Shown here in pieces: positions 58,815 to 64,000 of a DNA stretch of 64,000 nucleotides. The position numbers were made by a program, and so were the translations under genes. The stretch covers positions 21,265 through 85,264 of the forward strand of contig NZ_JACBJQ010000028.1 in NCBI RefSeq assembly GCF_013404075.1, read 5' to 3'. This DNA is from Mycolicibacterium vinylchloridicum (GTDB taxonomy: Bacteria > Actinomycetota > Actinomycetes > Mycobacteriales > Mycobacteriaceae). The stretch's first letter is position 1; each line of letters begins with the position of its first letter. The notes below the pieces were generated by a model that did not search any database, was not told the origin of the DNA, and was given only the letters and a program-made list of their open reading frames with translations.

Positions 58815-59885
58815 TCAGTCGAAGACCACGACCGCGCGGCCGACGATGTCCCCACGGCCCAACGCTTGCAACGTGTCGTTGATGTCATCGAGCTTCACTG
58901 TGTTGATGTGGTGCTTGATGTGTCCGTCACTCGCCAAGGCGAGGACCTCCTGCAGGTCGTTGTGGTTGGCCCAGAAAGATCCGAAGTAGGACTTCTCGCC
59001 ACTGACGAACGGGAATATCGGAAGTTCGACCGTGTCACCCATCAGGCCCACCTGAGACAGGGCGCCTTCAGGGCCGAGGATGGCTGCCGCCAGACCCAGC
59101 GAATCGGCTGATCCGGCGCAGTCGAGAACCGCGTCCACCGTGCGGCGCCCGGTCTTGTCCTCCAGCGCACTCTGGACGTCGTCGACAGACTGATCACGGA
59201 CGTTGACCGTGTGGTGGGCGCCGTATTCGCGGGCTAGATCGAGCTTTTCGTCATTACGCGCGAAGGCCACCACCGTGGCGCCCGCACCGAGCAGCCGGGC
59301 GTATTGGACGCCATACCCGCCGAGGCCGCCGATGCCGGTGACGACGACGGTTCGTCCGGGTCCGAGCTTGCCGGCCTCCCGTAGTTTCTTCATGCCACGG
59401 TAGGGCGTGGCGCCGGCGTCGGTGAGTGGTGCGAGAAATTGCGGTTGCTGGTCGGGTTGGCCGGCCATGCGCAGGACGTGGTCGTACGGGGCGAGCATGT
59501 ACTCGGCAAAACCCCCGTTGGGGCCGAATCCGACAAGTTGTCCGTCGCTGCAGAGTTGTTGGTTGCCTTCGTTGCACTGCCGGCAAACGCCGTCGCCCCA
59601 GTTCGGGTCGACGATCACCAGATCGTTCTCGGACAGTCCCGCTGATTCTGGGACGTCGGAACCGATGTCGGCGATCGTGCCCGCCACCTCGTGGCCGGGG
59701 ATGAATGGGAAGGCGATGGGAAGGCCTGTCCGGAAGTAGCCGTCCAACAGTTGGTAGTCACTGCGGCACATGCCGGTGGCGGCGACCTTGATCAAGACCT
59801 GGTTGCGCCCGACCTCGGGCACGTCTACTTCCTCGATCTCCAGCGGCCGGTCATAGCCATGCATACGCGCGGCTCGCATCTTCAT
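58815..59885 (-). CDS. Zinc-dependent alcohol dehydrogenase
   Basis: A 356-residue medium-chain dehydrogenase from the ATG on the complement of 59883-59885, after GGAG; a TTG four codons upstream is the alternative. Catalytic zinc: Cys40 (GMCRSDY), His65-Glu66 (IPGHEVAG). Structural zinc loop: NWGDGVCRQCNEGNQQLC, in which the usual first Cys of GCG is Asp98; Cys101, Cys104 and Cys112 remain. The NAD motif is VTGIGGLGGYGVQYA. It oxidises or reduces alcohols and aldehydes with NAD(H). 30 bases downstream comes the DJ-1-like gene on the same strand. Confidence 0.92.
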   Translation of the reverse strand: MKMRAARMHGYDRPLEIEEVDVPEVGRNQVLIKVAATGMCRSDYQLLDGYFRTGLPIAFPFIPGHEVAGTIADIGSDVPESAGLSENDLVIVDPNWGDGVCRQCNEGNQQLCSDGQLVGFGPNGGFAEYMLAPYDHVLRMAGQPDQQPQFLAPLTDAGATPYRGMKKLREAGKLGPGRTVVVTGIGGLGGYGVQYARLLGAGATVVAFARNDEKLDLAREYGAHHTVNVRDQSVDDVQSALEDKTGRRTVDAVLDCAGSADSLGLAAAILGPEGALSQVGLMGDTVELPIFPFVSGEKSYFGSFWANHNDLQEVLALASDGHIKHHINTVKLDDINDTLQALGRGDIVGRAVVVFD

Positions 59886-59929
59886 GTTGTGCTCCAATCG
59901 AATAGCGGACGGATACTTGGCGGTGACGA

Positions 59930-60457
59930 TTAACGCTGCTCGTAGAGACCGTGGATGACCGCGCGCGCGATGGCGGATCGAAAGAGTGTGAATCCCAGGT
60001 ATGCGGGCGTCGAATCAGCTGATATGTCGAGTGGTTCGGGGCCCACGGCATGTACGGCCACGTAATACCGGTGCGGACCATGCCCGGCAGGTGGTGCTGC
60101 GCCGACATAGCGCCGGTATCCGGCGTCGTTCTTCAGCGTGACAGCGCCAGGCGGCAGACTGCCAGGGGCGCCGTCGCCGACGCCGGCGGTGAGTTCGGTG
60201 ACGTCGGGCGGAATCTTGGCGACTGCCCAGTGCCAGAAACCCGACGCCGTCGGCGCGTCGGGATCGAACACACTGACCGTGAAGCAATGCGTATCGGACG
60301 GAAATCCGGACCAGCTCAGATGGGGAGAAACGTCCTGACCGCCGGCGCCCATGATGCCGCCGACCTGGGGGTTGGCGAGCATCTGACCATCGGTGATGGA
60401 TCGAGATGTCAAGGTGAACGCGGGTAGGTGAGGTAGCGCGTCGTACGGGGAGTCCAT
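59930..60457 (-). CDS. YbhB/PEBP (Raf kinase inhibitor-like) family protein
   Basis: A 175-residue protein with the PEBP core: NPQVGGIMGAGGQDVSPHLSW (the D-xSP-hW motif), TVSVFDPDAPTASGFWHWAVAKIP (DPDAP and HW), and GYRRYVGAAPPAGHGPHRYYVAVHAVG (GP.PP.G-HrY). PEBP proteins bind small anionic ligands; bacterial members have no settled function. It is the first gene of the seven-gene run, 44 bases upstream of the alcohol dehydrogenase. Confidence 0.88.
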   Translation of the reverse strand: MDSPYDALPHLPAFTLTSRSITDGQMLANPQVGGIMGAGGQDVSPHLSWSGFPSDTHCFTVSVFDPDAPTASGFWHWAVAKIPPDVTELTAGVGDGAPGSLPPGAVTLKNDAGYRRYVGAAPPAGHGPHRYYVAVHAVGPEPLDISADSTPAYLGFTLFRSAIARAVIHGLYEQR

Positions 60458-60774
60458 CCGATGTCCCTGCCCTTGCCGGATCTGTCGGTCAGCTCAAACC
60501 TGGCAGCATTCGTCGTGATCTTCCATCGCATGGCACGCGATATTTAGCGGGTGCTCACTTTGCCCGTGGGCCGACGGCTGCTGTGTTCCCTACTACTGGT
60601 GATCGCCGTATTCGATTCCGCCGAATCCCTTCGCCTGTGACAGCGAGGATCAGTTCCCCCGGGGGCGGTGACTACTCACCGACGCCGTGGCCTTCGCTGG
60701 ACATCTGGCCGCTGCAGTCCCCCTGAACGCGAGTGGTGTCGAAAGACTAACGGCTGAAGTACTTTTCGATGTCC
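60458..60774. other. Intergenic region upstream of the detoxification run, no gene seen
   Basis: These 317 bases lie between the PEBP gene and the HxlR gene (both minus strand). They should contain the promoter of the seven-gene run. I found no convincing reading frame, and no clear inverted repeat like those upstream of the HxlR gene. A GGGGG-rich run at about 60660 is unremarkable. Confidence 0.45.
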
Positions 60775-61278
60775 TCAACTCCGATCTGACCGACGACTCC
60801 CGCTCTCCGTGCGTAGCGCGGCCTCAATGTCGGCAGCCTTGACGGAATGTCCTTTTTCGCAACGCACGTCGACCTCGATCGGCGCTCCACAATCCCTGTG
60901 CGACAGGCCCACTCGACCGCCGTCGCTTCGCACCCACCTGTCGCCCCAGCGCATCAGGGCAAGGATGGCCGGCATCAGGTCTTCCCCCTTCTCCGTCAGG
61001 TGGTAATCCTCACGACCGCGTTGGCCGGGCTCGTGATATGGCCGTTTCTCGAGGATCCCTTCGTCGACGAGTTCCTTGAGTCGGGTGGCGGTGATCTTCT
61101 CGCTCAGTTGTGCGCGCCGGGAGAACTCGTCGAACCGGTGCGCGCCGTAGAACGCCTCACGTAGCAGCAACAAACTGGCGCGGCGACCGACGACGTCGAG
61201 TGCAGCCGCGACAGAACAGTCGTCGGCCCGCCAGGAGTCGCGATCACTGAGCCTGCCGGTGAGCGTGAGAGAGGGCAT
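60775..61278 (-). CDS. HxlR-family transcriptional regulator with conserved sensor-type Cys
   Basis: A 167-residue winged-helix regulator: CSVAAALDVVGRRASLLLLREAF, RFDEFSRRAQLSEKITATRLKELVDEGILE and the wing YHEPGQRGREDYHLTEKGEDLMP. Cys21 (ADDCSVAA) is at the N-terminal position that in YodB, HypR and related HxlR regulators reacts with quinones, diamide or aldehydes. A second pair, Cys130 and Cys140 (HRDCGAP, DVRCEKG), is near the C-terminus. It lies upstream of the detoxification run and divergent from an SDR; it probably controls one or both. Confidence 0.9.
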   Translation of the reverse strand: MPSLTLTGRLSDRDSWRADDCSVAAALDVVGRRASLLLLREAFYGAHRFDEFSRRAQLSEKITATRLKELVDEGILEKRPYHEPGQRGREDYHLTEKGEDLMPAILALMRWGDRWVRSDGGRVGLSHRDCGAPIEVDVRCEKGHSVKAADIEAALRTESGSRRSDRS

Positions 61279-61296
61279 AGGTCCATACTGACACGC

Positions 61297-61318
61297 TGAC
61301 TTGCCTTAGGTAAAGTCA
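61297..61318. promoter_or_regulatory. Candidate operator, inverted repeat TGACTT-N10-AAGTCA
   Basis: TGACTT (61297-61302) and AAGTCA (61313-61318) form a perfect six-base inverted repeat with ten bases between, in the 151 bases separating the HxlR gene from the divergent SDR gene. HxlR dimers bind inverted repeats near promoters, so this is a candidate operator. Confidence 0.45.
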
Positions 61319-61326
61319 GGGTTCTA

Positions 61327-61358
61327 CTATCTGACTAGACAAAAACACAGCCAGATAG
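61327..61358. promoter_or_regulatory. Second candidate inverted repeat CTATCTG-N18-CAGATAG
   Basis: CTATCTG (61327-61333) and CAGATAG (61352-61358) are perfect inverted seven-base arms separated by 18 bases, just downstream of the first repeat in the HxlR/SDR intergenic region. They could be a second regulator site or part of the SDR promoter. Confidence 0.4.
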
Positions 61359-61429
61359 GCAAGCTCGAACTGAGGGGCCTGCTCCCGAACTGACCCACAC
61401 CCCAATGACGACGTTAGGAAACAATTCGA

Positions 61430-62242
61430 ATGGAAACTACACGACCGGTCGCCCTCGTCACCGGAGCCAACTCAGGTCTCGGCAAGTACGCCGCCCGCGG
61501 ATTGGTCGACGCAGGATTCGAGGTGGTCGGGACAAGTCGCAACATCGGGGGACTGGACCACGGCCGGGGAATCACGTTCCTCGAGCTTGACGTCACGCGC
61601 GACGAATCCGTCACTGCCGCAGTCGAGGCCGTGATCGCGCAGTTCGGGCGGATCGACGTACTGGTCAACAACGCCGGCATGGGACTGGCGGGAGCCAGCG
61701 AGGAGAACTCGATCGTGCAGGCTCAAAAACTCTTCGACATCAACGTCTTCGGCGTCATGCGCATGACGAATGCCGTTCTACCGCACATGCGCAGACAGGG
61801 CAGCGGGCGCATCATCAACGTCTCGTCGATATTCGGATTGATGCCCGCGCCATACATGGCTGCCTACAGTGCGACCAAGTACGCCGTCGAAGGCTATTCC
61901 GAGTCGGTGGACCACGAGGTCCGCGAGCACAACATCCGGGTACTTCTGGTCGAGCCCGGCGGCACGAGAACCGGTTTCGACGACAACACGGCAAAACCGG
62001 ACAACGCGCTCGCGGCATACGAGCGCCAGCGAGAGCGGTCCAACCAGGCAGTGGCCGACCAGGTCAACAACGGCGACGATCCTGCCGTCGTGGCGAAGGC
62101 CATCGTCGCCGCCGCAACGGACTCCGCGCCGAAGCTGCGCTATCCCGCAGGCTCAGCCCGCCGACTCAGCGCGATGCGCCGCTTCGCTCCTCGCGGAATC
62201 TTCGACAAGCAACTGCGCAAGTCCCTCGGTGTGTCGGGGTGA
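61430..62242 (+). CDS. Short-chain dehydrogenase/reductase
   Basis: A 270-residue classical SDR. Cofactor motif ALVTGANSGLGKYAARGL near 8; NNAG motif LVNNAGMGLAG; catalytic Ser in NVSSIFGLMP and Tyr-Lys in AAYSATKYAVEG. GTSRNIGG after the first strand, with Arg rather than Asp, suggests NADPH. It is divergent from the HxlR gene across a region with two inverted repeats, so it is a likely direct target of HxlR, perhaps a quinone or carbonyl reductase. Its stop lies eight bases from the convergent LLM gene. Confidence 0.92.
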   Translation: METTRPVALVTGANSGLGKYAARGLVDAGFEVVGTSRNIGGLDHGRGITFLELDVTRDESVTAAVEAVIAQFGRIDVLVNNAGMGLAGASEENSIVQAQKLFDINVFGVMRMTNAVLPHMRRQGSGRIINVSSIFGLMPAPYMAAYSATKYAVEGYSESVDHEVREHNIRVLLVEPGGTRTGFDDNTAKPDNALAAYERQRERSNQAVADQVNNGDDPAVVAKAIVAAATDSAPKLRYPAGSARRLSAMRRFAPRGIFDKQLRKSLGVSG

Positions 62243-62250
62243 TGAGCCCG

Positions 62251-63303
62251 TCAGCGTTCCGGCCACAGCCGGGCGCGAAGCGTGGTCATCTGTTGGAGTC
62301 GCTCGCTGTGAGAATCGGCGGCGGGGCTGACCAATAGGCAGCTGACTCCTGCCTTCGCGTACACCTCCAACCGCTCGCGGACGAAGTCCGCGGTGCCGAT
62401 GAGGGCCAAGCGCCGTGCGAAGTCGATCGGAACCGCTTGCGCCGCATCCACCTTACGGCCCGCGAGATAGAGGTCTTGGATCGTCTCGGCGGCGGTGGCG
62501 TAGCCGTAGCGCCGCATCAGCGTGTTGTAGAAGTTCCTGCCTCGGGCACCCATGCCGCCGACGTACAACGCGGTGTGGTGGCGTACCGCGTCCAGTGCCG
62601 ACGCCTCGCGAGCGGGGTCATCGGTGATCAGGAGAGTTGTTTGTGCGGCGATTCCGAGCGGCGGAAGTGTCGGGTCACGCTTGGCGCGGCCGGCATCGAG
62701 TGCGGCACCGAATGCCTCATCGACGAGGTCGGGGACGAACAGGAACGGCTGCCATTCGTCGAATACTTCGGCAGCCAACGCCACATTGCGCGGCCCGATA
62801 GCCGCCAGAGCCATCGGGATTCGCTCACGAACCGGATGATTCAGGAGCTTCAGTGGTTTCCCGAGGCCGGTTCCAGATGCCGACGGCAACCGATAGTTCT
62901 CGCCGATGTATTCAGACCGCTCTCGGCGCCAGATCAGCCGGCAGATCTCGACGTGCTCCCGTGCGCGTTGCACGGGAGAGTCGAACGGCACACCGTGAAA
63001 TCCTTCGATCACCTGCGGTCCGGACGCGCCGATTCCCAAGATGCATCGTCCGCCGCTCACGTAGTCGAGGCCTGCTGCGGTCATCGCGAGGTTCGTCGGT
63101 GTCCGACTGAACATCGGCAGGATGCCGAATGCCAGTTCCAGCGTGGAGGTCCGAGCCGCGACGAATCCCATTTGCGTGACGGCGTCAAATCCATATGCCT
63201 CGGGAATCATCACCCGTTCGAGGCCGGCGTTCTCGAACTGGACCAGCTGCTCGATGGTCTGCGCGAAGTCCTCGCCGTAGGTGATCGGCATGCCGAGCTT
63301 CAC
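62251..63303 (-). CDS. LLM-class F420/flavin-dependent oxidoreductase
   Basis: A 350-residue luciferase-like protein. Elements: LGMPITYGEDFAQTIEQLVQFENAGLERVMIPEAYGFDAVTQMGFVAART, ELAFGILPMFSRTPTNLAMTAAGLDYVSGGRCILGIGASGPQVIEGFHGVPFDSPVQRAREHVEICR, and PMALAAIGPRNVALAAEVFDEW. This is the long mycobacterial F420-dependent subgroup. It is convergent with the SDR (eight-base gap). Substrate is unknown. The intergenic region before it, 63304-63509, is AT-rich in part and likely contains its promoter. Confidence 0.9.
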   Translation of the reverse strand: MKLGMPITYGEDFAQTIEQLVQFENAGLERVMIPEAYGFDAVTQMGFVAARTSTLELAFGILPMFSRTPTNLAMTAAGLDYVSGGRCILGIGASGPQVIEGFHGVPFDSPVQRAREHVEICRLIWRRERSEYIGENYRLPSASGTGLGKPLKLLNHPVRERIPMALAAIGPRNVALAAEVFDEWQPFLFVPDLVDEAFGAALDAGRAKRDPTLPPLGIAAQTTLLITDDPAREASALDAVRHHTALYVGGMGARGRNFYNTLMRRYGYATAAETIQDLYLAGRKVDAAQAVPIDFARRLALIGTADFVRERLEVYAKAGVSCLLVSPAADSHSERLQQMTTLRARLWPER

Positions 63304-63509
63304 TGACGCCTCCCGGAGTCGGTTTAATAGAGAATAGAAACTGTGCCTCTGGGTAGTGGAACATGCTGGTGTGCCACTGCCTTGATCGCGGAAATTATTT
63401 TAACCTAGATACGAAAATGCGTGTCGCCGAGGTGCATGGTGCCGCCCTCGGATGGCCTGGGCCTCGATAGGGTGCGCCTTCGGTAGCGCTATGCGGTGAC
63501 TTGCTACAC

Positions 63510-63701
63510 CTACAGATCTTTGAGTGCCGCCGCCGTGTCGGACAGGATGTCATCGGATAGACCGGCGTCGCCGACGGCTCGCGCCATGGCGATCGCGCCG
63601 ACCATCGCGCTGAGCGCCAAGCATGCGCGACGGCGATCGGCAGCTCGGTCCGAGCTCGGCGTGAGGCCGGCGAAATACTCGAGATATTGCTCGACCTTGA
63701 G
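63510..63701 (-). pseudogene. C-terminal remnant of a TetR-family regulator gene
   Basis: On the minus strand, reading from a stop at 63702-63704 to the stop at 63510-63512, a 63-residue frame holds ACLALSAMVGAIAMARAVGD and AGLSDDILSDTAAAL, which is the usual end of TetR-family proteins of the ACxALxxMVGALxLARAV type. No start codon, helix-turn-helix or N-terminal part precedes it; the reading frame is stopped at once upstream. It is therefore a decayed or truncated gene. The remnant abuts a plus-strand hydrolase remnant. Confidence 0.6.
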
Positions 63702-63803
63702 TCACCCCACGGGTTCACCGGACATCCGACGGCAATCGCCAAAGAGGCCCTCGGCGGCATCAGTTCGTGGCTGCTTGACCGAATCGCCGCCGCCAGGGGC
63801 TGA
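63699..63803 (+). pseudogene. C-terminal remnant of an alpha/beta-hydrolase-like gene
   Basis: In the plus-strand frame ending at the stop 63801-63803 the sequence reads ESPHGFTGHPTAIAKEALGG and then ISSWLLDRIAAARG. SPHGFxGHP followed by an amphipathic helix is like the catalytic-His end of alpha/beta hydrolases. The frame continues upstream only as translated antisense of the TetR remnant, so the gene appears cut at about 63695. Family assignment is tentative. Confidence 0.4.
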
Positions 63804-64000
63804 TTGGTGCGGGGGCAGTGGCACCGAAGTCGACGTCGTTCCTGTGTTGTACGAGGGCGACGAACACGATAGTTCACTGGATATCGGTGTTATCAAGAAG
63901 TGTCGAATTCACCCGCGCCTGTGCCTTGTGAGCCTCAAGTCGAGGTCGGCAACTGAAGCGTCGTCGGCTGCGTTGAGGTGTCGCTAGCGTTGCCGTGCCG
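63804..64000. other. Right-edge sequence with no gene seen
   Basis: The last 197 bases of the window follow the hydrolase remnant. No coding frame with homology, repeat or RNA gene is visible. It may be part of the same degraded stretch or lead into a gene outside the window. Confidence 0.4.

Noticed and set aside
1..64000. CRISPR arrays, tRNA or rRNA genes, insertion sequences, phage genes
   Set aside because: I looked for evenly spaced direct repeats, tRNA T-loop sequences, transposase motifs and phage structural genes and saw none.

Overview
The window is high-GC actinobacterial DNA and looks like a chromosomal segment of a mycobacterium, probably a fast-growing Mycolicibacterium-type species. 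The signs are an Ag85-like esterase, a cutinase-like protein, a Tat-exported DUF1906 protein, a PepD/HtrA protease, a Hip1-like exported hydrolase, three F420/flavin luciferase-like oxidoreductases, several small Pro/Gly-rich exported proteins and two cytochromes P450. I see no rRNA, tRNA, CRISPR array, insertion sequence or prophage. Species assignment is inference from gene content only.

Layout. 0-4.3 kb: the start of a TesB-type thioesterase (cut by the window edge), a crotonase, an exported protein with a carbohydrate-binding-like domain, and a second thioesterase. 4.4-6.3 kb: a minus-strand nitrile hydratase operon (beta, alpha, small third protein). 6.4-8.0 kb: a type III polyketide synthase followed by an isoprenylcysteine-methyltransferase-like protein, the phenolic-lipid/alkylpyrone arrangement. 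8.3-10.7 kb: tex. 10.8-16.7 kb: a PPOX protein, small membrane and exported proteins, an FKBP lipoprotein, a PepD-type protease and a lipoprotein. 16.8-20.3 kb: a translationally coupled three-gene unit (sedolisin S53 protease, double zinc-ribbon membrane protein, membrane-anchored protein). 20.3-29.2 kb: Hip1-like hydrolase, a hydrolase-LuxR fusion regulator, methyltransferase, LLM oxidoreductase, cutinase, and small exported proteins, one with tandem Cys/Trp repeats.

29.2-41.5 kb: a TetR gene without an ordinary start codon beside an IdeR-like box, two GGDEF-EAL cyclic-di-GMP proteins, a type II NADH dehydrogenase, the Ag85-like esterase, a thiolase/DUF35 pair, and an LLM/TetR pair. 41.7-51.1 kb: an SDR with a 32-residue Cys-rich protein downstream, two P450s, the DUF1906 protein, a DUF1905-PIN fusion, an AAA kinase-like protein, small proteins and a GMC oxidoreductase. 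51.4-54.2 kb: a large LuxR-family ATPase regulator.

54.2-63.3 kb: a seven-gene minus-strand run (two aldo/keto reductases, aldehyde dehydrogenase, quinol-monooxygenase-like protein, DJ-1/Hsp31-like protein, zinc alcohol dehydrogenase, PEBP protein). Upstream of it lies an HxlR regulator with a Cys at the position used for redox sensing in relatives, then a divergent SDR and an LLM oxidoreductase. I read this as an aldehyde/quinone (electrophile) stress locus. The last 0.5 kb holds remnants of a TetR gene and a hydrolase gene that abut, a probable deletion or recombination scar.
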